Of a stretch of 64,000 nucleotides of DNA, positions 37,546 to 50,800 are shown piece by piece. This DNA is from Casuarina equisetifolia (Eukaryota; Streptophyta; Magnoliopsida; Fagales; Casuarinaceae). Both the position numbers and the translations under genes were made by a program. The stretch lies in contig CM052359.1 of NCBI GenBank assembly GCA_028551475.1, positions 12,215,583-12,279,582 on the forward strand, given 5' to 3'. The notes under the pieces were generated by a model that saw nothing but the letters and a program-made list of their open reading frames with translations, was not told where the DNA came from and made no database searches. Position 1 is the stretch's first letter; each line of letters opens with the position of its first letter.

Positions 37546-40336
37546 ATGGAATCTTTGTGTCTCTGCAGTTCAACTCCTCCGACCTTTACATTTCGAAAGA
37601 TGGTTGCTAATCATGGCGGTCAAAATTTTCCCTCGAATTTTATTAGGCTAAAGTTACTCTGCCCTTCTCTGTCAACTCGTAAATTTGCAGTGAATTGCAG
37701 AGAAAGAACCCGCGAGGAGAACGCTCCGCTGTCCTTAACTTCCGCTTACACCGTCCTCGGCGTCGAGCCGAACTGCTCAGCAGCCGAGCTCAAGGCCGCT
37801 TTCAGAGCCAAAGTACATTCTTTTATCGCATTAGATTAGTGATGCTTTTTTTTTTCGTTAATATCTATTTAGTTTGTCAAGAAAATTGAGGAAAAGAAAA
37901 AGAAAATGAAGGAAAATGGTTTTCGAGTAAAGGGTTTTTGTTGTTTTGGGAGATGAAGAGAATGGCTAAGTCAATGGGGTACAATTTGGTGGCCTAATTT
38001 TAATTTTATTGTGAACCAGAAAAATGGCAAGTCCGATTTCTTTTTCTTCTATCAAATTCCTCAACAGAGAAAAAATAGCACCTTGTTGCTTTTAGTTAGA
38101 AATTGGAAGATACATTTGTGGGTTTTGATGATATCAATTATGAAATTGGGTATTTGTATGCTTATAATTAGAACTTTTTTTTTTATTCTGATAATTTGAA
38201 TTTTTTACAAAGGTCAAGCAATTTCATCCTGACGTGAACGGAGATGGAGCTGATTCTGACACAATGATTCGGCGTGTAATTGAAGCATATGAGGTACGAC
38301 TTTTTACGAAAGGATACTCCACTATGTTTTCTTTTTGTCAAACACTTGCATGTGCCGGAAAAAAAAAAAAAAAAAAAGGTGTAGTTTGATATGAAATGTT
38401 GAATTTTAAGTGTGAAGAAGATACGTTCTTTCATTCAATACAAAGAATAAATCTACTGGTTAATTGATAGTGTCACTGATCTCAATTGTCATTTATGATG
38501 AAGTTTTGAATTTTATCCCCTGGCCTCTGTTCCTGGCTAATTATCCAGCATATCCAGTATCATTGTCAAAAGTTTTTCATCTTAAATAATGGCTCTTCGT
38601 TCGTAGTCTAAGCTATACGTTGTGACTGCTGTGAGATGACAACGTGTGCAGATGTTGTCTAACCAAAGCCGATCAGAGGTCATTGAGAGGTAAACATGTC
38701 CCTTCGCCTCTAGAATTTTGTAGCAGGGGTGTGGTTATTGTTGTTTTTAGGTTTTTTCTTTTTTTCCAACCCTAATTGCTGATTTGGAATAGTTACTCGT
38801 TGGTTCATGCATGCAGTATTCTAATGAGACTGCAACCTCTCTGAAAATGACAATGACTGTTCTTGCTATTCTTTTCTCTTAATAACGTATCAATTGTTTT
38901 TAATTATTGACTAATAATGCATTCTGAATATATTTTGCTACAACAGCATATTCATAAAATGACTACCAAGTATGCATATATCGTTGTACCACTCATTTTT
39001 TAGTCTCTGTTTGTAGGGAATGTTTAGATCCGTTCGAAAATCCAGAATGTGAAGCATTTGATCTCTTTGTTAATGAGGTTCTCTGTGTTGGGAGAGGTAC
39101 TGTGGTATTCGTTTTGCTGTGCATTAAACTTCTGGTCAATTCTACCATGTTTCTTGCACATCGATATCACTGAAAAGGCTTATCATTATCATGCGCATGA
39201 AATTCTTGAACTGTTCTAATTATATCTGTACACTCCCAAAAGCACCTACTTAGCTTATCTAATAAAACTTCTTAAAATATCTACCTTCTTGTATGTTTGT
39301 TCCTCTACTGCTACAATGTTTTGTTTGCAAAACTGTAGAAACATTTGTACTATCATGTGATAGTACTAGGATCTTCTACAATCGGATATCTACTATATCA
39401 AAGTCCACTTACTTTTTTGAGGATGATCTTTCAGTGTAGCTATATTTTTGAAATCACTTGCTTTCTTTCTGTCGATTTGACAGAATTCACGTGAATTAAC
39501 TGCCAATTGATCATGATACTTGGTTTTTCCTCTCCCACTTGCTTATAGTTTCTACATCATATGCAGGCTGTCCATATTCATGTGTACAAAGGGCCCCTCA
39601 TGCCTTCTCTTGTGCTTCTAGTGGAACTGCTAGGGCATGTTCCCAAGGTTGGTTAACTACTTGCAAGGGCTTGCTTGGTTTCTCATGCGTTGAGTGTGTG
39701 TGGGAAAAATCGTATTTGATCAGAGTTAAGGACATCTTAAAACAAGAATACAGAAGATATCTTAAAAACAACGATGCAAAAGAATAATAAGAAAGGTAGA
39801 GGTTACCGTACCATGAATTGGAATCAATGAAATATAGATGTCTGTGAATATACATGCATGCATGTATGCCATGTATGTTGTTATCTATTTCAAGTTTACA
39901 GCCTCTCGATATTTTATTAGGACATGGTGAAGATTACCAAGTTCAGCTGGCAGTGGGTCAGTGCCCAAGAAGTTGTATTCATTATGTTACACCTTCGCAA
40001 AGAATTATTTTAGAGGAGCTCTTGGACAGGTGCGTAGTCATATTTCATAACTTCCTGGAAATAAATCTGGATAGCTGTAGACGCTCAAATTAATTCAAAT
40101 GATTAGCACAAAACTATCTCCCTCTAGCTATAGCTGTGACCGAAATGGACCTAGCTTGTTCTCTCGATTCAGCTTGTTTGTTATGTTGTTGCAGTATCTT
40201 GTGTATGCCTTATGATACATCAGCCGACGCAGAATTGCTTTATTCTCTTATAGTTAAAGCCAGGTTTGAGAACAATCGATACCAAAGGCCAAAGAAGCAA
40301 CCCAAAACTTCAGCCAAGCATGTTGATTGGTTTTGA
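37546..40336 (+). CDS. DJC82: Plastid J-domain protein with C-terminal Cys-rich (ferredoxin-like) region
   Basis: Seven exons (37546-37812, 38213-38293, 38652-38689, 39017-39096, 39567-39647, 39921-40029, 40195-40336) give 265 aa in frame. Residues 1-60 are Ser/Thr/Arg-rich and fit a transit peptide. A J domain follows from about residue 65 (SAYTVLGVEPNCSAAELKAA), with the diagnostic HPD at bases 38225-38233, split from helix II by intron 1. The second half has clustered cysteines (CVGRGCPYSC, GQCPRSC), as in the J/ferredoxin-like plastid proteins DJC76, DJC77 and DJC82. J domains stimulate Hsp70 ATPase; whether the cysteines hold an Fe-S cluster here is inference, and their spacing is not the classical CxxCxxC. 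Its place next to the PPR gene matches At3g05345, which supports the symbol. Confidence 0.88.
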
Positions 40337-41364
40337 TATTTGGATGGCGGTATTTGTATCCTCCGAGGAACTCATCTTGGTGGACATGTAGCCTGTGGTG
40401 CTCTTATTTTATTGGAGAACACGGAAGCTGATGCTCCTTGTAGATGCCTTCAATCGTCTCTGTTATTTTAGGGAATTCGTGTGATGTCAATATAACACCT
40501 CGCTGATCTTGTTGGTTGCTTGGAGAAGCTGTCTCATTCTCGCATGTACATAAACCAAAGAGAGATTATACATAAGGGAATTTGCAAATCCTTATCGTTG
40601 TTGTGACTCCAATATTGAATGCTCTTACTCCAAGAAACTGCATTTTACTGGCTAAACACACCTTAATGACGAGTCTTAAGTGACTAAACGCTTTCTTGTT
40701 TTTATATATTGAAGATAAAAGTTCTATACCCAAATGAAGTGATTTTTAGATAATATTTTAAATATAAATTTCTTTCTACTAGCTCGACTTAACTTTTAAA
40801 TTGATTTTAACTTCATTTATGTTGTGAAGATTCCACGATAGTCCAAAAGGTATTTTTCGTACTTTTTACTGGATGTATACGCAAGACCAACTTCCGAAAC
40901 AGTTAGATTGGAACTTTTCTAAATTGAAACTTTTCTGAGCTGGTATCTGCCACTATTTCAAGAGACTGGGTTTTGTGTCTGTTCATGCATACAAGCATGT
41001 GCCTATGCAGTGTTTTTATTGCGGTGACGCCCACCAAGTAAATGAAGATAAGACATTAATTCGGAGCCAACCTGACATATCATTACGCAATGAGATTTCA
41101 ACCATTGTAGGGGGAAAGAGTAGTTTAAGTCACTCAATATATGTAAAATTCAAGCTGCAAAATTTTACAGAGAAACTCAGGTTTGAAATACATTGATCCT
41201 CAACAATGCGCAGGAAATAGGAAGAAAAATAAAAAGATAATTTTTAAATGGATTTCATGAACCGTAAAATTCAAGCTGCAAAATTTTACAGAGAAACTCA
41301 GGTTTGAAATACATTGATCCTCAACAATGCACAGGAAATAGGAAGAAAAATAAAAAGATAATTT
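40337..41364. other. Spacer between convergent genes with a 121-bp tandem duplication
   Basis: 3' ends of the J-protein (+) and LPA3-like (-) genes. No separate gene is supported; a 73-codon plus-strand frame at 40975-41196 runs into the duplicated block and has no motif. Confidence 0.5.
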
Positions 41365-41384
41365 TTAAATGGACTTCATGAACC
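41143..41384. repeat. Perfectly phased 121-bp tandem duplication over the LPA3-like stop codon
   Basis: Copies 41143-41263 and 41264-41384 are 121 bp each and differ at only two positions (gcg/gca near the middle and gat/gac near the end). The right copy contains the last codons and stop (41365-41367) of the minus-strand LPA3-like gene; the left copy repeats them inside the 3' UTR. The low divergence marks a recent event. Confidence 0.95.
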
Positions 41385-44300
41385 GACTAAGAGAAGAAAA
41401 GATGCCCGCAGCTTTATTAAACAAAGATGGACCTTCCTCTGACTCCTCCACATCCCCAAATATTATCTGCAAAAATCAGCACACGACGTTGGTTTTTTAA
41501 AGACGTTTTTGAAAAAAAAAAAATGTAGGGTTTAACTCAAAAATAAAGCAATAAACACAAACAAAAAACGTATATGCATTATCTATCACCATAGAAAGGC
41601 GCGCACCCTGTTAATCAAGTTCCTTCTACATTTTCCACAGTTTCAACGTCTCGCCCATACTTTGTTAACAAGTGCAAAAGTATATTTCTTTGTTTACAAC
41701 ATGTTGTACATGTTTTAGTGAAATGTTCCAAAATTTTAGGAACAAACTACCTCAAGTTCCTCTGCATCGGGACGGCTTATTATTTCTTTGGCAAGCAGGT
41801 ATCTGTTTGGCCTGTCTTTATCATCATAGAACACCTTCCATAATCTAGTGGAAAAATCATAAAAACACATTCAGAAGTAGTGTTAGTCGACATACTCAAC
41901 AAAAAGCATGACCAATAATAATAATAATCTTGTAAGGACCAAGCAGTAAGTTAAAGTGACCTAGAATTTGGTCAAGAGCTTGACTTGGGATAATTTTGGT
42001 GGCCTTCATCCATCATGCATATTACCATATGGAATATAACATGACAATATCATTGGTCATGAAGCACATGGTTACTAGTATAGAACTATAAAAGCAAAAT
42101 GAAATCTAGATTTAGACTATTATGTGAGAGGTGCATGGCTTGGATAACTTCATGGGCACAATCTTCGGAGTTGCAGTGTAAAGCACCTCAGCCCAGAGCA
42201 ATCTTTAACCATAGAGTAAAGGAACCTATGAGAAATCAGGAAATCAGTAAGGCACATAATGGTCCTTACCCTGGATAACACCTAAAAACGGCACCAGATG
42301 GCAGAGGTCTCATTGAGTAGACTGTCGTAAAGGTGCTGCACAAATGACAGTGTTGTAACTTGTTAAGATTACAAAACAGGTAGATTATTGAGATGAAAAT
42401 TTAACGTAAGAGTTCACGCAATTCTACGGATCCTCTAAACAACTCAACATTTCAAGCAAACATGCGTAACTGAATGGAGAATCCTAAAAGGGAAAATGGT
42501 GAACCAAGATAATATAATCATGAATGGCTGTAGCTGCAATTTCTCTTCGAGGCACTACCACTTCGGTTGATTATTGCCTATGTTCATGGCCGAGGCAGTT
42601 GTACCAGCAACAATTTATTTCTAGTAAGGCATGGTCATTTTCCTAAAGAGAAATGCAGCATTGGGAAGGGGGAAACTTGGAAGTAATTATCCATGCAAAG
42701 CACAGCCAAGAAAGGCAACATTAAACCACGAATAAGAGAGAAGGTCACTATAAATGAATATGATCGTCGGCCAATTAATGAAGATGCAGCTTGCATCTCT
42801 GAGCTGACCTGAGTTTAGCTGGAAAATGTATTATAAAATTTCTAATTAACTAAAGCAGATGGAAAGGCATTACTCGTGTGCTGAGCTTTTAGCCAATTGA
42901 ATGCTCATAAAATAAAGGAATAAGCTCATTTGAATGTAGAGAGTGCATAGTATACCTTAGAAAATATCGCCTTAACTTCCGAACATTAACCCCCACTCCA
43001 ACATCTTCACTGATAAGACGTGGATTCCACATTATGAGAGGCCTTGGCTGCAAAGATGTGAGAGTGAGAGACTGAGAGAAGAAGAGTTCTTCCAACCTTG
43101 AGGTGGACATAAGGAAAATTATGACATTTACTTAATCCTTTTAGAAAAATCTTCCTGAAAATACAGCTTTTAAGCAATTTTCATTGCCATAAAATTAAAT
43201 ACGAGCAAGTTACCTCATGTAAATAAATCAAATACTCTTAGATGAAAAGAATACAAGGATGGTAAAATAATACTGCACAAGAAAACTTGATAATCCATAG
43301 TAAATAGTTTGAAAGGATATGGGTACTTTTGGTTTGCAGGTGTTCAAAAGTAATGACATGAACATGTGCTTGTTATAGGCATACTTTTAGGAATTGTTAG
43401 TTCAGGTTACCAACCTGCTATGCAGTAGTAATACGATATGGATCAGTTTCGTGTAAGAACTTACAGGGAAAAAATTTTTCTCAACATACAACCTCACAAG
43501 GATCTAACATTACAACAATGTATAGGTAGTTAAGATTTGTAGTTATCCTAGCCAAAAGGAGAAAAAATCCAGGGAAAAAGCTTTAATTTACTCTTGAGTT
43601 GCAAGTGATCTGATGTTCTTATCTCTCCAGCGTATACAGACAGAAATAAATTCTTTTTTCTCATTTTTAATATAAATTTTGAAGTAAATTTGGTTCACCA
43701 TCATATTAGAATCTTTATATTTGATCATGAGCATTAAGCTAATAACAGAATTGGCGTAGCGAGACCACAGCTTCTAATAAAAGACTGAAAGATCAGTTTG
43801 GTACTGGATCATCTGAGAGATCAGATGCAATTCTCTCTACATATGCCAACATCTGATAATCAGGAACAACCATAACCACAATCTCGTCTTCACTCTCTAC
43901 AGGCTTCCGATCACTTAAGCTGAATAAATGAGACAGAATATCACATATCTGAATGATGAAGTTCATTAATTAATATTTAAGCAATGCAGTGAGCAAAGTG
44001 TAGTGATCCTATGGCAGGAGAACATGAGGTCAAAAAATATGAAAACAAAGGGCAACATTTGTTTGAAAAAAGGATGATCCACCAAGCTACCAAAATAGAT
44101 TTTTAGAGCACTTTGATAGCTGTGACAAACATTACCTAGAAAATCTGAATGCGGCATCTTTCCACCGGTACTTTAGAAGTGCTGCAGCACCAGCATCAGG
44201 AAATATGGCTTTGATTCTCTGACAATTAAATTTACTGAACTTAGTGACAGAGATCACGTGTACTGAATAGTAAACTGAACTTACTTACTGTAAGAAACGA

Positions 44301-46700
44301 ATAAAGCATGCATCATTTCCATTATAAAAAAGAATGTTATCAATTCATTCAGAAAGATCGCTTGCAAACAAGTGCTACCCTACAGGATACATCCCTTTAA
44401 TAAGTGAAAGTTTGACGCTACTTTTATTGGCCTACTAAAATTTCCAACTGCGAAGCAGAGGTTGAGCAAATTTGTAGCAAATATCCATCTAATATTAATT
44501 CATTCTCGGGTACTGTATGGTTCCAGTAACGCAAACCCCAACACTAAGTTTCTTAACTTAAGAAGTTCTTCTAGATAACCTGAGATCCTGTTTCTTCAAT
44601 TAATGTATCCAAGAAAGTCCTAGAAAGTTCCCACAGCTGAGCCTGCGCACCTTCATCTTCTAAAAATTGCAACTGGGGAATTAGGAGCTCAACCTGTAAA
44701 AGGGTAACCAAGCTTTAAAAGAAGAGAAAAGAGCAGACAAACTAACAAAGCAAGAGAGTTTAACATCTCCATTAAGAGTGTTACTTTTCTTTGTGTTTCT
44801 AATGAATACCTCAAAAATTTCAAGGTTAATTTATAATTCAAAATAATAATTTTAAACTTGCCTCCAGACAAGTTTAAACTCAAGTTTTGCAAGTATTATA
44901 AAGAAAAAAAGGTTTAATACCAAAATTTTGACAAGCCAGTAGTAGAACTCAGTGCTTTCAAATTTGTCTAAATCAGTTTAGCTAGAATGACCCTTATTGT
45001 TATTTATGTGTCTTTAGAGGACAGTGGTATATTAATACCAGTCTTTACTTTTTCTTTTCATCTTTTGGGCAGAATACCCCTTCCTTTTGATACTGAGTCT
45101 TCAACAGAAAAGAAATAGCATCCTTTTCAGCAGGACTGCCTTATTACTTCAAATCTTCTGTTTCGTTTGTTTCATAGAGTCATTTAAACTTCAACCAATG
45201 GCATGAAGAAAAAACAAAACAAAGAAGCATCCATTTTATATCAATAAGATCATTTTTTTTTTTTTTTGTTTTTGCACGTACAATGGCTCTCGTTCCTCCT
45301 GAAGACACAAATAAGGCAGTTGCTTGGCTTGATTGTCGGACTGCCCCATCCAAGTCAGAAGGCAAGCAGCTGCAATGTTAAACAAATCATTAGTTGATTT
45401 CCTTTCACTCAATCGATTCAAGGCCAAAACATAACAGTTAGTCTAAAACACATTCTTCCAGAAGTTTGCACCGTTAGCATATTCGAGACTAAGGGCTTTC
45501 CCATTTGCTAGATAATTAAAAAATAAATAAATAAAATCCTCTTGGCCTCTTGAGCTTTGATAAGAGGCAAGCTTCCCAGAATGGTCATAAGCCTCTTGAG
45601 CTTTGATAAAGTGCTCATCCTGTCCAAGGACAATTTCTACCTGATGTAATGAAATTCTTTACCCTCCCATTTGATCAAACAGGTCATTATCTCAACAAAT
45701 GGTCAATAGATCCCCAAAATATTTACAACTAATGTGAAATAGAGTAATGTACCAAAATATGAGATTGACACAGTTTGAATATACGAGCTAGTTTGGAAGG
45801 AGGGAAATCCTGGGGAACGAAAAGGAAGTGAAGTGAATTTCAGATATAAATGAGGAAAAGGAATTTAACACCACTCCAGCAATTCCATTCCCCTATGTAC
45901 GCGTGGGCTAAAACCTTTCACCTTCTTTATTGAGCAGAAGTTAGTAATAGGTATAGTAGTAAAGTTACATTTATTGATTTTTCGTTCCTTCTTCAATAAA
46001 TTGTCAAACCCGATAGAAAGAACCAAAAAAAAGAAAAGAAAAAAAAAAGTACTTTCTGTTCCATTTAAGTACATGAGTTTCTTTTCCATTCTTTTCCTTG
46101 CAAACTCCCAAGCCTAGAGAGAGATCTATGTCAAAGACACATGTAACATGGATGTACATAGAAATGTTAACATATTAAACTGATTTCAAATGCCTAATGA
46201 GCACGATGAAATGATTCAACCAGTGGGTATCGAAGCGCCATTACATGCCAATGTAGTCCTCTACCATATAATTACCCACATACAATCTAACAATGGATAG
46301 TCACTCATCTTTGAGGGAGATAAGGCAACTTGACACGAAAAAGCAATAGACAAATAAAATAAAAAATGTACCTAGATAAGCTAACTAAGTGCATGGTTTG
46401 TAAGAAACCGAACCTGTCATCTTCCTCCTCTTCTACTTCTTCCTGAACTGCTTGTGGCTGTACGGGTAAAGTAGATGGCGTGATGGCTTCAGGGCTGTCC
46501 TGGGGAGGATCACCTTGGAACTTATCAAACTTGGCACAAATCCTTGAGCTTAGCCCAGCTCTGTTCAGCGAAATTTCATTGTGCCCATGGAGGATAGAGT
46601 GGGAAAAAGACCAGGAAAAACGTGTGGCTGAGGATGGGTTAGGTGCAGATGGAGAGAAGCAAGAAGAGAAGAAGCAACAAGTTGAATACGAAGAAGCCAT
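41365..46700 (-). CDS. LPA3: DUF1995 plastid protein, LOW PSII ACCUMULATION 3-like
   Basis: Nine exons (46372-46700, 45282-45369, 44580-44693, 44136-44218, 43805-43919, 42956-43047, 42270-42335, 41751-41844, 41365-41466) join in frame to 360 aa. The Ser/Phe-rich N-terminus (MASSYSTCCFFSSCFSP) looks like a plastid transit peptide, followed by an acidic stretch (EEVEEEEDDR). The DUF1995 domain spans about residues 110-325: CLPSDLDGAVRQSSQAT, AIFPDAGAAALLKYRW, VVMVVPDYQMLAYVERIA, RPLIMWNPRLISEDVGVGVN, WKVFYDDKDRPNRYLLAKE. Arabidopsis LPA3 helps assemble photosystem II; a same-family paralogue (At5g48790) is shorter, so LPA3 is preferred mainly on length. Exon 1 has a second in-frame donor at 46414 that would drop 14 codons. 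Confidence 0.8.
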
Positions 46701-47587
46701 GAAGTTTTCAGAATCACTCCAGGGCCCGAGCCGTGGAAAACGAAGCGGGTTTTACCGAACTAGTTGATTCTTGTTTGATTTTGATAGTTCATCCACGGCC
46801 TAGAATGTGGTGCGGGTGTGGTGGGAACACCTTCCAATTACTGTCTGCCACATCATTGAAATCTGAGTATTCTGAATAAAAAAAAAATGGTTTACAAAGT
46901 GTGAATGGCCGTGGCTGCCACCATTGACAATATTACTCCATGCAAACAGAGTTTCAATATGAAACTCCACTGTTAGGGATTCTCCTGCAATACTGCATGA
47001 TTTAATAATTATTTTTTATGTGTGAGAAAGGAGAGTATATAAATCTCAGTAACAGGGCTAAACTCTTGATTAAGTAAATAATTAATTATATCTGTGATAA
47101 ATATATAAACATTCATAATAAAGAATCGGAGGCAGAAAAAAATTTGATATGATAATTCCTATTTCATTATACATGTTAATTGTGAAAATTTGCTACAATA
47201 ATGTGTAAAAAATTGATAATAACAATTTATGATTATTTTTACCTGCTAAATGTTAAAAGGTTGCTCGTATGATTTTTTTTTTTTTGACGGTCAAGAAAAA
47301 TTACTATTTATTTAATTTTACTTATAAAAAAAAGAGATATATATCAATTTATGTAATATTTTTATTTTTTATGAGTTTTTCACTCTAACTAAGTAGGATT
47401 CAAACATAGATATATTTATATGCATATACATATAAAATTAATACTATATATATTTATATGTATAAAAGATCTTTTATCATTTTTTAAAGGTAAAAGAATG
47501 AAAACAGTCATTACGAGTGTCGGCTCGGCTCGGCTCGGCCTTCTCTCCCCAAAAGGATCGAATATGGAAACGCTCCAAATATTTTTA

Positions 47588-47598
47588 TAGCCGTTGGA
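47588..47598 (-). promoter_or_regulatory. MSA element (MYB3R site) upstream of kinesin-14
   Basis: Minus-strand TCCAACGGCTA fits the mitosis-specific activator consensus YCYAACGGYYA at every position. It is about 250 bases before the ATG. A second AACGG core (TCTAACGGA, minus strand) lies at 47676-47684. MSA sites drive G2/M expression through three-repeat MYB factors. Confidence 0.65.
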
Positions 47599-47700
47599 CA
47601 CAGCTCCTTTAGATTTTAATCCGACGGCCACCACTCCCTGCAATTCAAACTTGAATCCAATCAAAACTCTCCCTGTCCGTTAGACGCCCGCTTCGAACAC

Positions 47701-47745
47701 GACCTCTCTCTCTCTCGCTCTCTCTCTCTCTCTCGATCGCCCGCT
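47701..47745 (+). repeat. (CT)n microsatellite in the kinesin-14 5' leader
   Basis: CT dinucleotides with few interruptions, about 100 bases before the start codon. Pyrimidine tracts of this kind are common in plant core promoters and leaders. Confidence 0.8.
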
Positions 47746-47848
47746 CGTTCTCTCTTCACGCTTGAGCTATCACAGATCTTTGTTTCTTCTTCAATCTCTC
47801 CCTCTTCCTCTTCACTCTCGCACGTGACGCTCACTCTCAAACTTACCG

Positions 47849-50800
47849 ATGGAAGGTTCTCTTTCTCTCTTTCCCTCGCTATCCCTACATTTCGTTAATT
47901 GCTTTTTTGTTCGGACCATTTCATTATTGGAAACTAATGTGCTTTTTTCAGATCAAAAATTGGCAGTGCTCTCAGAAAATTGTGATTTGAAGCCTTCGTC
48001 ACCCTCCCCTTCAGGTTCATGTTTCCGCTGGTTTTTGCTTCCATTTTCCATTTTCTCCGAAGAGCCGAGAAAGAAAACAATTCTTTGGTCTTTGATTTCT
48101 AGATTTGTGTGTTTCGTTTTGATTCAATTCCTAGAGGATGTATTCTCTAACCCAATTATTTGGTTTCTTGTGATACTATTTTCATTTTGTTTGCGTTTTG
48201 TTTTCCGCATTCAAGGAAATATTGGTTTGACACTTGTCTGTTTGGTTTCAGTTCAAATCCCAGAGGATTCAACTTCTAACTCAGGTTCAGATTTCTCCGT
48301 TTCTATTTTTAATTCTTTGTTTCTTCTTCTTCTTTTGTCTTTTTCTTGCTGAGTCCAGTAAGTCATTTTTTCTTCCAGATCAAACTCTGGAAACTCCAGG
48401 TTGTAAGACAGGTTCGGATTTTTCCATTCCACTATTTCAGGCATCTTTTCGCTATTCTTATATTCAAGAAAACGATTTAGCCAAAGAGAATATTCAAGAA
48501 AGTGTAAATTTGAGGCATTTAGGATTCTTATTTCTATTGTCATTTTTCTTTTCTTTTCTTTTCTTTTCTTTTCTTTTCTTTTCTTTTTTTCAGTGGAAAC
48601 CATGGAAACTGGAACTAGCGATTCAGGCATTGCCAAAGGTTTGCTGTTCTTTCATTTTGCTCTCATTTTTTTTTCTTTTTCTGTTTCTTTTCCTTTTCTT
48701 TTTCTTTCTTTTTGTCTGATTAACAATAAATCAAAGTCACGTTTCATTCCCCCTCTTCTTTTATTTGAAGCTGAATTAATCACTTTTTTATTTTTAATGT
48801 CTGTTCAAACCCAAAGTTTGCTTCCCAGAATGTGGATGTGAAATGTTTTATGGCATATGCTAACCTAACGTGGTTTTTGTGTAGACCCTCTGCTTTTCTA
48901 ATTTCTTATGCTAGATAAAATTTGCGTTTGATCAATGTTAAAATTCGATATTATCTTATCTTTTTCTCTTTCTTTTTTTTCACCGACTGATGTAGAAATC
49001 AATTTAATTAAATAGTGTAATATTTCTAACATATGATTCTGAGGGCTTTGAAATATTGCTACAGAAAAAATTGAGGGGAATTCCAGTTTCACTGATGAAA
49101 ATAGCTTGTCAAATGAAATTCAAGAAAATTCTCCAGACCAGGGTCAGACCCTTCCTATATTGCAGAAAATCATTGATTTGAGCGTGAAAGTGCAGGTAAA
49201 TTTTGTAACAGCCTTGTTATTCGTTTTGTTGTTGACAAAATTTGAAGATGGATTAGAAAACAGAATTTTTTATGTTTTTATTTTGTACTAGTTACCAAAC
49301 ACCTGACCATTTATAGAGTAGATTTAGTCAAGAATTGAAGTTTTTCCCGGACTAAAAATGAGCGCCACTATTTGAGAAGTAGACGTCTTTCTGCTGATAT
49401 CACTGTAAGGCTTCTGTTATTTATTTTTCAGGATCTCAAGAAAGAGCACAGTATCCTGTCTGATCAAGTGAAGCTCACAACAGATTCCTTCCCTGGCTGT
49501 GAAGTTTTCAACACTCTTCAGCTTCTCAGTAAGCCTCCAATATGATCTTGAAATGTTTATCCCGTCCCTTTTCTTCACCCAACTCCAATTGGTTATAATA
49601 CTGTTTTTATGTTTTTTTATTTATTTTTTAAATGGTATCAGGTGCTGAATATGAACTTCTAAAGAAGAAGTATCTTGATGAGTCATCCCAACGCAAGAAG
49701 CTTTATAATGAAGTGATTGAGCTTAAAGGCAACATCAGGGTCTTCTGCAGATGTAGACCCTTAAACCAAACTGAAATTGCAAATGGGTGTGCGTCAGTAG
49801 TTGAATTCGATTCATGTCAAGATAATGAGCTGCAGGTCGTTTGCTCTGACTCTTCAAAGAAGCATTTTAAGTTTGAACATGTCTTTAGGCCTGAGGACGA
49901 CCAAGGTAAGTTGGAAATTCGAACTGTTTCCGTCACTACAAAATTTTATAGTGCCTGATTTTGTTACTCAAGAGAACAGCTGATGGATTTAATTCATCAA
50001 GTCCTTGATTCTGGGTTGTGACATTATGCAGAAGCTGTTTTTGCTCAAACTAAGCCGATTGTAACTTCAGTGTTGGACGGGTACAATGTCTGCATATTTG
50101 CCTATGGACAAACTGGAACAGGAAAGACGTTTACAATGGAAGGAAAACCAGAAAATAGGGGAGTAAACTACAGGACGCTTGAGGAGTTGTTCCGAATTTC
50201 TGAAGAGAGAGTTGGTGTAATGAGATACGAATTGTTTGTCAGCATGTTAGAGGTTTACAACGAGAAGATACGGGACCTCTTGCTTGAAAACCCAAACCAA
50301 CCTGCAAAAAAGTGAGTTCTTATCAACTTTATTCTTTACTGAGTAGCCTGCACTCCCAGAATAGATCATTTGAATTAGACAAGCAGTGATTTTATAAGCG
50401 ATGGTACTACTAAATTATATATAGCAGTGAAAAATGAAAAATCACGTGTGAAATATTGTTAATTAACCTCCTCAACTCTTTTTCATTTTTTAGAAACAAT
50501 TAGGTAACTGAAAGGTTTTCTTCAAGAGTTAGATGGCCGTGTTATTTGGATATTTGCAATCTGATTTTAAATAGAATGAATTCTGAAAAGGTGACTAATA
50601 TTTAATGTTTGTGCGGATAAAGATTGGAGATAAAGCAAGTAGCAGATGGAACCCAGGAAGTACCAGGACTTGTTGAAGCTCGTGTTATTGGTACAGAAGA
50701 TGTGTGGGAACTGATGAAGTCGGGAAGCCGAGTCAGATCTGTTGGATCCACCAATGCTAATGAGCTCAGCAGTCGTTCCCACTGGTAAGTTTGTACTGAT

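Larger units (their letters stand above)
46701..47848. promoter_or_regulatory. Shared divergent promoter region of LPA3-like (-) and kinesin-14 (+)
   Basis: 1.15 kb between divergent start codons. The left and middle parts are AT-rich. The last 330 bases hold four CGGCT units (47519-47538), MSA-type motifs and a (CT)n run. No frame in it has a recognisable motif. Confidence 0.5.

Noticed and set aside
48234-48719. Long Phe/Ser-rich and Lys/Arg-rich frames on the two strands
   Set aside because: Products of the (TTTTC)n and pyrimidine-rich introns of kinesin-14.
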